Assembly (NCBI GenBank): GCA_003660235.1 | Contig: QGON01000047.1 | Location: forward strand, 1-57,252 | Source of the DNA: a bacterium endosymbiont of Escarpia laminata | GTDB lineage: Bacteria > Pseudomonadota > Gammaproteobacteria > Chromatiales > Chromatiaceae | DNA: 57,252 nucleotides | Direction of reading: 5' to 3' | The notes under the pieces: model-generated | What the model was told of the DNA's origin: nothing | Seen by the model: only the letters and a program-made list of their open reading frames with translations | Databases searched by the model: none | Made by a program: the position numbers and the translations under genes | Shown: one piece after another, positions 9,034 to 21,144 of the stretch | How positions within the stretch are numbered: position 1 is the stretch's first letter | How the letters are laid out: every line of letters starts with the position of its first letter

Positions 9034-9106
9034 GTAGGCACGATCAAGCGTAGCGGATCGGGCGTTTTATAGGGTTGCCGGTTCCGCTGCGCTTGAACCG
9101 GCCTGC
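9034..9106. repeat. Composite of two inverted hairpin repeats (family A, copies 2 and 3)
   Basis: First unit 9034-9067 reads GTAGGCACGATC AAGCGTAGCG GATCGGG. The second unit, 9074-9106, is in opposite orientation with stem CCGGTTC/GAACCGG. The whole ~73-bp pair recurs in reverse orientation at 41170-41247. It sits between cobO and cobU. Stem sequences differ between units but keep pairing, with the loop AAGCGyAGCG conserved, which is typical of REP/BIME-like elements. Confidence 0.8.
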
Positions 9107-9119
9107 TTTTTTATATGGG

Positions 9120-9656
9120 TCAAAACTCCATGCCCTGTTCCGCCTCGATGCCGCTATCGAAGGCATGTTTTAACGGGGTCATGCTGGTGGCGGTATCTGC
9201 GACTTCGATCAGTTCCGGCGGCGCGTTTCTGCCGGTGAGTATCAGGTGCATCCAGGCAGGTTTATGCTCGCGGATGAAGTCCGCGATCTCCGTTCCGCTG
9301 ATCCAGTCGTAGCCGCAGCAGTAGTTGATCTCGTCGAGCACTACCAGATCGAACTTACCACTGCGAATCTTCTCCTGACTGAAGGCCCAGATCTCCCGAC
9401 TGGTCTTGCGATCCTGCTCCGGGTTCTCTGTATCCCAGGTGAATCCATCCCCGAGGGCATGCCATTCGATATTGTCGAAACGCTGTGCGGCCTGCTGTTC
9501 TCCGGTCTTCCAATTTCCCTTGATGTACTGGATCACGCAGACCTTCATGCCCCATCCGGCGGCACGGAAGACCACACCGAATGCACTGGATGATTTGCCT
9601 TTGCCGTCGCCGGTATTTACCAGGGTGATGCCGTGACATTTTTCCCTGGGCTTCAC
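9120..9656 (-). CDS. cobO: Cob(I)yrinic acid a,c-diamide adenosyltransferase
   Basis: About 178 residues. It transfers the 5'-deoxyadenosyl group from ATP to cob(I)alamin precursors (BtuR/CobO/CobA family). The P-loop is in LVNTGDGKGKSSSAFG near the N-terminus, and the family motifs VVLDEINYCCGYDW and LTGRNAPPELIEVAD follow. The N-terminus is short compared with typical CobO. The frame opens at TTG 9665, overlapping the upstream stop, but a CGGAG lies 9 nt before the GTG at 9656, which is the preferred start. It is the first cob gene of the string and follows the MscS gene directly. Confidence 0.92.
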   Translation of the reverse strand: MKPREKCHGITLVNTGDGKGKSSSAFGVVFRAAGWGMKVCVIQYIKGNWKTGEQQAAQRFDNIEWHALGDGFTWDTENPEQDRKTSREIWAFSQEKIRSGKFDLVVLDEINYCCGYDWISGTEIADFIREHKPAWMHLILTGRNAPPELIEVADTATSMTPLKHAFDSGIEAEQGMEF

Positions 9657-9661
9657 AAAAA

Positions 9662-10738
9662 TCAACTCCGGGAAGGCATCTCTTTGATGTAGACGTCCTG
9701 TTTGGCATAGGGGATTTCAACCCCTTCACGATTGAAGCACTTGTAGATTTCGGTTAGCAGTTGGTCGATCACCCGGCCCCGCAGACTCGGTTCATCAACC
9801 CAGCAGAGGAGCTGTAAGTCGAGGCTCGATGCTCCAAGGGCACGGAACCGGACTCGTGGCTTCGGATCTGCGCAGACACTTTGGGAATCGATGGCAATCC
9901 CCATCAGCAGCTCCTTTACCTGATCGATGTCCGAGCCATAGGCGACCCCAACCGGTATCCGGATGCGGTATTTTTCGTGAGGACCACCGGTTTCGTTGAT
10001 CACCTTGGAGTTGCCCATTACCGCGTTGGGAATGGTCAGCTCCACATCGTCCCGGGTCAACATGCGGGTGCTGCGGATGCCGATATGAGTCACCTCTCCG
10101 CGCTCCCCTGAGTCGAGCACGATGTAATCGCCGATCTTGTAAGGCGTGTCGGCAAGGATGAAGACGCCGGAAAAGAGATTCGACAGAGTGTCCTTGGCGG
10201 CGAAACCCACGGCGATGCCGACGATACCGGCGGAGGCGAGCCAGGCGCTCATGTCGATGTGCCAGGCATCGAAGATCAGGTAGATCGCAATGGCGATGAT
10301 GACAAGCAGTGCCAGATTCTGGAACAGAGGCAGGGTCTGGGTCTGGACGAACTGTAAGCGGTTACTGTCTGTCGCCAGACTTTTCAGGCTGGCTTTGGAA
10401 ATCGTGATGAAGAATCGCATCCAGACGAAGATGCCGATCGATCGCAGGATGGCAATGACTGTATCCTGCACTTCCAGGCTGACCGGCAGCAAGTGGTCTG
10501 CAATGGAGAAGCCCACCATGATGATGGTGTAGAAGATAGGGGTATAGAGTGCCTGGACGATGACGTCATCCAGTCGTGCAGTGGTGAGCTTGGTCAATCT
10601 TTGGAAGATGCCGAGTACGAACCAGGTGATAAGCTTGGCCAGCATGAGGGTAAGCATCACCACCAGGGCTGACTGGATATAGGGTTGGCCCGCAAAAAGA
10701 TCCAGCAGCGGCTGGATTTCAGACTCGATGAATTCCAT
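9662..10738 (-). CDS. MscS-family mechanosensitive ion channel
   Basis: A 358-residue small-conductance mechanosensitive channel. Four to five hydrophobic helices precede the pore-lining glycine/alanine-rich helix ASAGIVGIAVGFAAKDTLSNLFSG (residues ~188-211 as given by position), then the beta domain (DYIVLDSGERGEVTHIG) and the alpha/beta cytoplasmic domain (EIPYAKQDVYIKE at the end). It would release solutes from the cytoplasm on hypo-osmotic shock. The stop overlaps the frame of cobO, so the two may share a transcript, although there is no functional link. SD is weak at ATG 10738. Confidence 0.9.
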   Translation of the reverse strand: MEFIESEIQPLLDLFAGQPYIQSALVVMLTLMLAKLITWFVLGIFQRLTKLTTARLDDVIVQALYTPIFYTIIMVGFSIADHLLPVSLEVQDTVIAILRSIGIFVWMRFFITISKASLKSLATDSNRLQFVQTQTLPLFQNLALLVIIAIAIYLIFDAWHIDMSAWLASAGIVGIAVGFAAKDTLSNLFSGVFILADTPYKIGDYIVLDSGERGEVTHIGIRSTRMLTRDDVELTIPNAVMGNSKVINETGGPHEKYRIRIPVGVAYGSDIDQVKELLMGIAIDSQSVCADPKPRVRFRALGASSLDLQLLCWVDEPSLRGRVIDQLLTEIYKCFNREGVEIPYAKQDVYIKEMPSRS

Positions 10739-10785
10739 TTTTATTCCATGTTGTTTGCTGACATACCGGGCAATACTCCATCCTT

Positions 10786-10851
10786 GCAGGAGCCGCGCCC
10801 TCGCGGCGAATGCTCGATATTACGCCCAGCCGCGGCGCCGCTCCTACATAA
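10786..10851. repeat. GC-rich palindromic repeat, family D
   Basis: An imperfect inverted repeat begins TGCAGGAGCCGCGCC and ends GGCGCCGCTCCTACA. The inner arms TCGCGGCGA and CCGCGGC surround a short AT-rich centre. It lies in the mltD-mscS gap. Its TGTAGGAGCGGC-type ends resemble REP elements of many gammaproteobacteria. Only one copy was found in this window. Confidence 0.65.
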
Positions 10852-10859
10852 TGTACGAT

Positions 10860-12542
10860 TTAAAGTGTCTGAGCAGTGATGTCCACGTAGAGTTTCAGCC
10901 GTTGCCCTGGTTGTAGATATTTTTTTGGCAGACTGTTCCAGCGTTTAAGATCCGCCACCGTCACATTGAACCGGCTGGCAATGCGTGACAGGGAGTCACC
11001 CTTGCGTACCCGGTAGTTCACCGTGCTTTGGATGCCGGCAGGCTGTGTGTCGGGAAAAGAGACCCTGGATATTTTCTTCTGAGGAAGCCAGAGTACCAGT
11101 TTCTGTCCTGGGCGAATCGGATCACCCGGCGCCATGCCGTTCCATTTCGCCAGTTTTTTGTGGTTGACCTTAAAAGTCCGGGCGATATCCCAAAGATTGT
11201 CTCCCGCTTTTACCGTGTAGTTCTGTTTGCTGCCGCCACGGTTTTTATTTTGGATCTTTGCCTTGCGTTGCGTTGAACTCAGGGCGTAGTGGTTGAGCTT
11301 CTTGGTGGATACGGGAATCAACAGGTGTTTGCCTGCGCGGATATTATTCCCCCGCAGCTTGTTGACCTGCCGCAGGATTTTCGCAGTGGTGCCATGTTTT
11401 CTGGCGATCACGCTGAGGCTATCGCCGTTACGGATCTTGTAACGTTTCCAACGCAGACGCTTATCCGCAGGTAACTGGTTCAGCTGTGCCAGAAAATCAT
11501 CGATCTTGTCCAGCGGCAGTTGCAGTTGATGCGGGCCGTCCGGGTCGGTGGCCCAACGGTTGAAGCCGGGGTTGAGCTGGTAGAGATCCTGGATCGACAG
11601 GTCCGCCATCTCAGCGGCCAGGGCGAGGTCCAGTTGAGACTCGATTTCGATGGTCTCGAAGTAGGGGCTATTCGGAATCGGTTGCAGAGCGATGCCGTGG
11701 CTGTCGGGATCTGCAAACAGGGTGGCGATGGCCAACAGACGGGGTACGTAGCTGCTGGTCTCCTTGGGCAGTTTAAGCGACCAATAGTCGGTGGGTTTGC
11801 CCTTCTTGCGGTTGCGCTTGATCGCCTTGCGAACGGTGCCGCCGCCGGAATTGTAGGCTGCCAGAGCCAGCTCCCAATCGCCGTCGAACTGGCGGTTCAA
11901 AACCTGCAGATAGTCCAGGGCCGAGCGGGTGGAGGCGACAATGTCGCGGCGGCCGTCATACCACCAGTTCTGCTTCAGGCCATAGTAACGGCCCGTCGAG
12001 GGGATGAACTGCCAGATGCCGGCAGCCCTGCCGGGGGAGTAGGCGAAGGGTTGGAAGGCACTCTCCACGGCAGGCAGCAGGGCAAGCTCCGCCGGCATGC
12101 CGCGTTTGTCGATCTCTTCCAGAATGAAGTAGATGTAGGGTTCGGCCCGTTGCTGGATACGGTCGATATAGTCAGGGTGTTTGCGGAACCAGTTGATCTC
12201 CTGAGTAACCCTGGGGTACTGAGGGACCGTCAGGGTGAAACCGTCCCGCATTCGGCTCCAGGCATCTGTGGGTGGCTGGGGAGGTTGTGGGGAGACGGCT
12301 TCCATGGGCGTTGCGGAAGCGCTGCGCGGAAGCAGCTCAATAACTGCTTCATCCGACTTCAGAATGGGAAGTTCAGATACGGCGTTGCCCGCAATTATGA
12401 CCGGCTGTTCGGAAATAACCTCTGTCTGCCCGACTGGCTCAGGGGTATTCTCCGGCGATTTTTCCGGCAGAGAGTTGCAGGCTGTGAAAATTCCAACCAG
12501 TGGAGCGAGCAGAAAAAAGCGACTCAGTTTATAGTTCAACAT
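10860..12542 (-). CDS. mltD: Membrane-bound lytic murein transglycosylase D with three LysM domains
   Basis: About 560 residues. A lipoprotein signal with lipobox cysteine at residue 22 (GIFTAC) predicts an outer-membrane anchor. The SLT goose-lysozyme-like domain covers ~130-290 with catalytic glutamate in PAVESAFQP and the motifs GIWQFIPSTGRYYG and ALAAYNSGGG. Three LysM peptidoglycan-binding repeats follow (KIRNGDSLSVIARKHG, TVKAGDNLWDIARTFK, RVRKGDSLSRIASRFN). It cleaves glycan strands during wall turnover. The frame also opens at TTG 12551, but ATG 12542 starts the signal peptide. Confidence 0.93.
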   Translation of the reverse strand: MLNYKLSRFFLLAPLVGIFTACNSLPEKSPENTPEPVGQTEVISEQPVIIAGNAVSELPILKSDEAVIELLPRSASATPMEAVSPQPPQPPTDAWSRMRDGFTLTVPQYPRVTQEINWFRKHPDYIDRIQQRAEPYIYFILEEIDKRGMPAELALLPAVESAFQPFAYSPGRAAGIWQFIPSTGRYYGLKQNWWYDGRRDIVASTRSALDYLQVLNRQFDGDWELALAAYNSGGGTVRKAIKRNRKKGKPTDYWSLKLPKETSSYVPRLLAIATLFADPDSHGIALQPIPNSPYFETIEIESQLDLALAAEMADLSIQDLYQLNPGFNRWATDPDGPHQLQLPLDKIDDFLAQLNQLPADKRLRWKRYKIRNGDSLSVIARKHGTTAKILRQVNKLRGNNIRAGKHLLIPVSTKKLNHYALSSTQRKAKIQNKNRGGSKQNYTVKAGDNLWDIARTFKVNHKKLAKWNGMAPGDPIRPGQKLVLWLPQKKISRVSFPDTQPAGIQSTVNYRVRKGDSLSRIASRFNVTVADLKRWNSLPKKYLQPGQRLKLYVDITAQTL

Positions 12543-12613
12543 AACAGACAATTATTGTTTCTTCCCAAGCGGAAAATAATATCAAATCTGAGTATGATTT
12601 CCATCTTAATGAA

Positions 12614-13414
12614 ATGAGGTCGGACCTGTTTAGAATTATGGGCGTTGGAAACGGGGAAAAACTGGGAACCAGCACACAAAACCAACTGGCGCATTGGTTC
12701 AGGGGGTGTCCGGGTGTCTTCCTGTCGGAACAGGAGCAGGCGTGTCTGGATAAGCGGGTAGCCTCCCTGTTCGGGCATCACATTGTGCAGATCGGTTGTA
12801 CCAATCCCACTGCTGATTTGCTGCAGAAGAGTCCGGCGCGGCATCATGCCGTGCTGGGCAAATCGTTGAGGGGGGGGCACCCGGAGTTGGATTTATGCGC
12901 GGATCCCGCGCTACTGCCCTTTGCCACAGACAGTGTGGATGCGGTGGTGCTGCCCCATACCCTCGATTTCTCCAGTCATCCCCATCAGGTACTGCGTGAG
13001 GTGGAGCGGATCCTGATTCCCGAAGGGCGGCTGTTGATCATCGGTTTCAATCCCTGGAGTCTGTGGGGGGGCTGGCGGCTGCTGCGACGTCGCAGTGGGG
13101 TGTCGCCCTGGAATGGCCGTTTTTTTACTACCTGGCGAATCCATGACTGGCTCACGCTGCTGGGCTTTGATCTGGAATCCTGTGATCAGTTGATGTATCG
13201 CCCGCCCCTGAGAAACCCGGCGCTGATGCAACGGCTCGAGTTTCTTGAAGGTATGGGGCAGAGGTGGTGGCCGGTGATAGGGGGTGTGTATGTATTGCAG
13301 GCAGTCAAGCGAACCGTCACGCTGACGCCGATACGTCCCCGTTGGCGGATGGGAAAACGGGTCTTGCCTGCCAATGCAGTGGAGCCTACAACGAGAACCA
13401 AATGGACGAACTGA
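12614..13414 (+). CDS. Class I SAM-dependent methyltransferase upstream of rnhA
   Basis: A 266-residue Methyltransf_11-type protein. The SAM-binding region is atypical ([16 protein letters not shown]), and the second motif is [24 protein letters not shown], followed by [23 protein letters not shown]. Proteins of this type commonly lie directly upstream of rnhA in gammaproteobacteria; their substrate is not established. The 3' end overlaps rnhA by 13 bp, so rnhA is probably co-translated. No good Shine-Dalgarno supports the ATG at 12614; another ATG at 12638 is possible. It is divergent from mltD. Confidence 0.8.
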   Translation: MRSDLFRIMGVGNGEKLGTSTQNQLAHWFRGCPGVFLSEQEQACLDKRVASLFGHHIVQIGCTNPTADLLQKSPARHHAVLGKSLRGGHPELDLCADPALLPFATDSVDAVVLPHTLDFSSHPHQVLREVERILIPEGRLLIIGFNPWSLWGGWRLLRRRSGVSPWNGRFFTTWRIHDWLTLLGFDLESCDQLMYRPPLRNPALMQRLEFLEGMGQRWWPVIGGVYVLQAVKRTVTLTPIRPRWRMGKRVLPANAVEPTTRTKWTN

Positions 13415-13842
13415 TTGATATCTATACCGACGGCGCCTGTAAAGGCAATCCCGGCCCCGGCGGCTGGGGGGCGCTGTTACGCTATGGTAAACATGAGAAA
13501 AAACTCTGTGGCGGCGAGCCTGAGACCACTAACAATCGAATGGAACTGTTGGCGGTGATCGAGGCGCTCGGGGCGCTGAAGCGACGCAGCCGGGTGCGTG
13601 TCACCACTGATTCCAAATATGTGAAAAACGGCATTACCCAGTGGATTTTCAACTGGAAGCGGAACGGTTGGAAAACCGCGGCGAGGAAGCCGGTAAAGAA
13701 TGCCGATCTTTGGCAACGTCTGGATAGCGCAGTAGCGGCCCACGACGTTGAGTGGGCCTGGGTCAAAGGACACAGTGGTCATGCGGAAAATGAATTGGCC
13801 GACCAGCTCGCCAATCAGGGCATAGAGGAACTGAATCTATGA
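13402..13842 (+). CDS. rnhA: Ribonuclease HI
   Basis: A 146-residue endonuclease that degrades RNA in RNA-DNA hybrids. The catalytic carboxylates are visible: D in [17 protein letters not shown] (~7-23), E in [13 protein letters not shown] (~45), D in [12 protein letters not shown] (~66) and the final D in NELADQLAN. Length is that of E. coli RnhA. The ATG at 13402 matches the family start, although the frame is open upstream inside the methyltransferase gene. Its stop overlaps dnaQ as ATGA. Confidence 0.97.
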   Translation: MDELIDIYTDGACKGNPGPGGWGALLRYGKHEKKLCGGEPETTNNRMELLAVIEALGALKRRSRVRVTTDSKYVKNGITQWIFNWKRNGWKTAARKPVKNADLWQRLDSAVAAHDVEWAWVKGHSGHAENELADQLANQGIEELNL

Positions 13843-14549
13843 CGCGCTTGATCGTACTGGATACAGAAACCACCGGCCTGGAGCCGGCGCAGGGTCATCG
13901 CATCATCGAGATCGGTTGTGTGGAGATGATCGAGCGCCGTCTTACCGGCAACAACTTTCATCAATATCTTCAGCCGGACCGGATGATCGATGCCGCGGCG
14001 ATCGACGTACACGGCATCACCAACGAGTTTCTCGAGGACAAGCCCCGCTTTATAGATGTTGCGGCTGACTTCCTGGAATATGTGCGTGGCGCAGAACTGA
14101 TTATCCATAATGCCCCCTTCGATGTCGGATTCCTTGATCATGAGCTGCTGAGACTGGATGAGGATTCGCCTCGCATTGCGGATCTCTGCGCGGTCACCGA
14201 TACCTTGGTGATGGCAAAGAAGAAACACCCGGGGCAGCGCAACAGCCTGGATGCGCTCTGTAAGCGTTACGATATCGATAACGCTCACCGTGAACTCCAT
14301 GGCGCTCTGCTCGATGCTGAGATCCTGGCCGATGTCTATCTGCTGATGACGGGCGGACAGACTGCCTTGTTTCTGGACAGCCGGGGGGCGGAGGGTAATG
14401 AGGCTGGGGCGGCATCAAATATTCGCCGTCTGTCCGGCGAACGGCCCCGGCTGAAGGTAGTGCGGGCCAGCGGGGAAGAGTTGGCTGTGCATGAGGCGCA
14501 GCTGCAGAAGATGGGCGATGGTTGCGTCTGGCTGCGGGAAGAGGACTAG
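13839..14549 (+). CDS. dnaQ: DNA polymerase III epsilon subunit, 3'-5' proofreading exonuclease
   Basis: A 236-residue DnaQ/DEDDh exonuclease. ExoI motif is [10 protein letters not shown] (residues ~7-16), ExoII is [16 protein letters not shown] and ExoIII is [18 protein letters not shown] with its histidine and aspartate. The C-terminal tail, which contacts the polymerase alpha subunit, is present. The rnhA-dnaQ pair is classic; here they overlap by 4 bp (ATGA) on the same strand. It is followed by a gap with a hairpin repeat, convergent with fnr. Confidence 0.96.
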   Translation: MTRLIVLDTETTGLEPAQGHRIIEIGCVEMIERRLTGNNFHQYLQPDRMIDAAAIDVHGITNEFLEDKPRFIDVAADFLEYVRGAELIIHNAPFDVGFLDHELLRLDEDSPRIADLCAVTDTLVMAKKKHPGQRNSLDALCKRYDIDNAHRELHGALLDAEILADVYLLMTGGQTALFLDSRGAEGNEAGAASNIRRLSGERPRLKVVRASGEELAVHEAQLQKMGDGCVWLREED

Positions 14550-14569
14550 TCCGAATCGCTCACCAACTT

Positions 14570-14603
14570 CGTAGGCCTGATCAAGCGTGGCGGATCAGGC
14601 AAA
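14570..14603 (+). repeat. Small hairpin repeat, family A (copy 4)
   Basis: GTAGGCCTGATC AAGCGTGGCG GATCAGGC. The stem CCTGATC/GATCAGG is a perfect 7-bp variant of the family seen at 3468, 9034, 9074, 41170 and 41214. It lies between the convergent dnaQ and fnr genes, where such elements may limit read-through. Confidence 0.75.
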
Positions 14604-14672
14604 TGGCTTGTCGCAACAATGGTGTTTGCCGGTTCTGCAGGCTAGGTTTGCGGCCGGATCAGTGTCATGAAA

Positions 14673-15431
14673 TTACAGATGGCCCTGGCGTGATCGGCCG
14701 TTTTCGTTGCCATATACGATAGTGGCGAGGCGTGGCAGGTCCAGCAGCTGTACATGCTTGCGTTCTACATGCAGCAGTCCCTCTTCCTGAAAGCGGGTGA
14801 AAAGCCGACTTACGGTCTCAACCGCCAGGCCCAGATAGTTGCCGATCTCATGCCGCGACATGCTGAGAAAAAAATCGGTGGCGGAAAAACCGCGTTTTTT
14901 GAAACGCTCCGAGAAACTCAACAGAAAGGTTGCGAGGCGCTCTTCCGCGCTCTTTTTACCCAGCAGAGTGAGCATCTCCGAATCCTGGCCGATCTCCCGG
15001 CTTAGCAACCGGTACATCTGATGTTGCAGGCTGGGCATGCTGCTGCTGAGTTCTTCCAGATTGTGGAATGGGATCTCGCAGACTGCGGTGGTTTCTAGCG
15101 CCTTGGCGGAGCAGGCGTGACACTCGTTTTGGATGGCGTCAAGACCGATCAGCTCTCCCGGCAGATGAAAGCTGAGAACCTGCTCGCCGCCGTCCTCACT
15201 GGGGGTGAAGGTTTTTACCGACCCACTGGTGATGACCCGCAGGCTGTGTAAGTTATCGCCTTCACGAAACAGATGGTCGCCACGATGAAACGGCCTGCCG
15301 CGTTTGACGATACTGTCAAGACGCTCCATGTCCTCAGGGGAGAGTCCCATGGGGAGACAGAGTGTTGCCAGACTGCAGTTCTTGCAGGCGACTTTGATAT
15401 TCTCAAAGGAAACTACGTTCCGGTTTGTCAA
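14673..15431 (-). CDS. fnr: FNR-type oxygen-sensing transcriptional regulator
   Basis: A 252-residue Crp/Fnr-family regulator. Three N-terminal cysteines (C16, C19, C25 in ACKNCSLATLC) plus C118 (TTAVCEIPF) match the four [4Fe-4S] ligands of E. coli FNR in spacing and context. A cyclic-nucleotide-binding-like beta-roll follows. The C-terminal HTH has the recognition helix LAVETVSRLFTRF, with the E-x-x-S-R pattern that reads TTGAT half-sites. It should switch anaerobic or microaerobic gene expression. A near-consensus FNR box lies 54 bp upstream (15485-15498), suggesting autoregulation. Confidence 0.94.
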   Translation of the reverse strand: MTNRNVVSFENIKVACKNCSLATLCLPMGLSPEDMERLDSIVKRGRPFHRGDHLFREGDNLHSLRVITSGSVKTFTPSEDGGEQVLSFHLPGELIGLDAIQNECHACSAKALETTAVCEIPFHNLEELSSSMPSLQHQMYRLLSREIGQDSEMLTLLGKKSAEERLATFLLSFSERFKKRGFSATDFFLSMSRHEIGNYLGLAVETVSRLFTRFQEEGLLHVERKHVQLLDLPRLATIVYGNENGRSRQGHL

Positions 15432-15484
15432 AATACAGCTCCAGTCCGTATGAATCGAGATGGAGTTCCATTTTCCAATTTGTA

Positions 15485-15498
15485 TTGAGCTTGATCAA
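15485..15498. promoter_or_regulatory. FNR box upstream of fnr
   Basis: TTGAG CTTG ATCAA matches the TTGAT-N4-ATCAA consensus at 9 of 10 half-site positions. It is centred about 60 bp before the fnr start codon and downstream of the sulfur globule gene terminator. Autoregulation by FNR is the natural reading. Confidence 0.7.
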
Positions 15499-15561
15499 GT
15501 GTTTTTACGCATTAATTGCCGCAATTGGTTTGAAAATTGCCTGAATTATTTTGTTTCAGAC

Positions 15562-15593
15562 AAAAAAAGCCGCGCCCAAGGACGCGACTTTTT
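15562..15593. terminator. Rho-independent terminator after the sulfur globule protein gene
   Basis: The 7-bp stem AGCCGCG (15568-15574) / CGCGACT (15583-15589) has one G-T wobble and an 8-nt loop. An A7 run precedes it and a T5 run follows, so it can work on the minus strand for the sulfur globule gene and possibly in both directions. Confidence 0.8.
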
Positions 15594-15618
15594 AGCTACT
15601 GCGTGTATCTAACCTGCT

Positions 15619-15942
15619 TTATTTGGCAGGTGCAGCAGGTGCAGCAGGTGCAGCCGGGTAGCCGTAAGGAGCACCGTAGCCGCCGCCATAAGGAGCACCG
15701 TAGCCGCCGCCATAAGGACCATAGCCATAGCCACTGCGGTAGTCGTTGTAACCACGACCGTAACCGCGGCCGCTGCCGCTACCGCTACCGCTCATACCGA
15801 AGCTGAAGTCACCAGAACCGTCGCCCCAGCCGCTGTTGTCCCAACCACGGTTGCCATAACCAGGACCGCCCCACCAGGCAGAAGCGGTGGAAGAGACAGC
15901 AATCAGGGCTGCAGCGCCCAGTAACATAGAAATCTTACGCAT
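15619..15942 (-). CDS. Sulfur globule protein (glycine/tyrosine-rich, exported)
   Basis: A 107-residue exported protein. The signal peptide is [18 protein letters not shown] with cleavage after STASA. The mature part starts [12 protein letters not shown] and continues with [22 protein letters not shown] and repeated GGGYGAPYG units, ending in [12 protein letters not shown]. This composition and the FGMSGSG...GRGYGRGY core match the envelope proteins of intracellular sulfur globules (SgpA/CV1 type of Allochromatium), which line periplasmic sulfur deposits. The ATG at 15942 follows an AGGAA by 7 nt. Two DNA repeats are visible inside: a 24-bp unit twice (~15666-15713) and a 9-bp unit three times (~15629-15655). 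Confidence 0.88.
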   Translation of the reverse strand: MRKISMLLGAAALIAVSSTASAWWGGPGYGNRGWDNSGWGDGSGDFSFGMSGSGSGSGRGYGRGYNDYRSGYGYGPYGGGYGAPYGGGYGAPYGYPAAPAAPAAPAK

Positions 15943-20105
<4,163 letters not shown>

Positions 20106-20149
20106 GTCCTCCTGGAACGGGTGGCATCTGGGCCGAGAGAGTTGATCAT

Positions 20150-20440
20150 ATGAGAATTCTAGTTGCCATCCTGTTTTTACTGCTGTTCTTCCTGCAATAC
20201 CGTCTCTGGGTCGGTGAGGGGAGTCTGGCGGAAGTGAACAACCTGGAAAATGAGATAACCCGCCAAGAGGCGGCACTGGTCGATCTGAAGAAGCGCAATC
20301 GTGCGTTGCAGGCAGAGGTTGAAGATCTGCGCAGCGGCAGTGCGGCACTTGAAGAGCGGGCTCGCAGTGAATTGGGCATGATCAAGGAGGGTGAGATCTT
20401 CTACCAGGTGATCGATCAATCCCAGATCACGACCCAATGA
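20150..20440 (+). CDS. ftsB: Cell division protein FtsB
   Basis: A 96-residue bitopic protein. A single membrane helix (LVAILFLLLFFLQYRLW, ~4-20) is followed by a coiled coil (NNLENEITRQEAALVDLKKRN) and a globular tail with ARSELGMIKEGEIFY, the family signature. It forms the FtsQLB complex at the septum. The eno-ftsB-ispD order is as in E. coli. The stop overlaps ispD as ATGA. Confidence 0.95.
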   Translation: MRILVAILFLLLFFLQYRLWVGEGSLAEVNNLENEITRQEAALVDLKKRNRALQAEVEDLRSGSAALEERARSELGMIKEGEIFYQVIDQSQITTQ

Positions 20441-21144
20441 GTGATCGCTTTTGGGCGGTGGTTCCCGCCGCAGGCGTTGGCAAACGAATGGCCAGCGCGG
20501 TGCCGAAACAGTATATTCCTCTCTTGGGCCGTCCCCTGATTGAGCAGACCCTGTCACGATTGTTGACGCACCCCAAAATCTCAGGCGTTTTCGTGGCGCT
20601 TGCAGAAGAGGATGGCTGGTGGTCCTCAACCTCGTTCGCGGATGATCCAAGGGTGGTCCGGGTCAGAGGCGGCGAGGAGCGCTGTCACTCCGTGCTCAAT
20701 GTTTTGCAGGCCATGGGGGAACAGGCAGAAGAAGCTGATTGGGTCTTGGTACACGACGCGGCGCGTCCCTGTATCCATCGAGAGGATCTGGATAACCTGA
20801 TGGATCAGCTCGACGATGATCCTGTTGGTGGCCTGCTCGGCGTGCCGCTACACGATACGGTGAAATCGGTCGAGACAGGAGAGCGGGTCGTGGCAACGAT
20901 TCCGCGGGAGCATCTATGGCGCGCATTCACGCCGCAGATGTTTCGGCTGGGCATGTTGCGTCAGGCACTGAGTGATGCGCTTGAAGGCGGCAAACGGGTG
21001 ACCGATGATGCCAGCGCCATGGAACTGGCCGGGTTTCAGCCCAGGATGGTGGAGGGTCGAAGCGATAACATAAAGGTTACCTGTCCCGAAGATCTTGCCC
21101 TGGCAGCCTTCTTCCTGGACCGCCAATCATCCTCCGATGAGTAG
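20437..21144 (+). CDS. ispD: 2-C-methyl-D-erythritol 4-phosphate cytidylyltransferase
   Basis: A 235-residue enzyme of the non-mevalonate isoprenoid pathway. The CTP-binding loop PAAGVGKRMASAVPKQY is at the N-terminus. VHDAARPCI and TDDASAMEL are family motifs, and the DNIKVTCPEDLALA stretch closes the fold. It is translationally coupled to ftsB by a 4-bp overlap. The last 18 bp overlap the 3' end of the convergent HDOD gene. ispF, normally adjacent, follows after that inserted gene. Confidence 0.96.
   Translation: MSDRFWAVVPAAGVGKRMASAVPKQYIPLLGRPLIEQTLSRLLTHPKISGVFVALAEEDGWWSSTSFADDPRVVRVRGGEERCHSVLNVLQAMGEQAEEADWVLVHDAARPCIHREDLDNLMDQLDDDPVGGLLGVPLHDTVKSVETGERVVATIPREHLWRAFTPQMFRLGMLRQALSDALEGGKRVTDDASAMELAGFQPRMVEGRSDNIKVTCPEDLALAAFFLDRQSSSDE

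Noticed and set aside
11520-12617. A 365-codon plus-strand frame opposite mltD; similar ones at 24747-25679 and 33666-34532.
   Set aside because: Each is the complement of a clear gene (mltD, the PhoX-like gene, ccoN/ccoO) and shows no recognisable domain.
8999-12700. Searched upstream of cobO, cobU and mltD for a cobalamin riboswitch.
   Set aside because: No B12-box-like conserved stretch or suitable leader was visible; the gaps hold only hairpin repeats.
15629-15713. Tandem repeats (24 bp twice, 9 bp three times) considered as CRISPR-like.
   Set aside because: They are contiguous, without spacers, and encode the repeated GGYGAPYG and PAA units of the sulfur globule protein.
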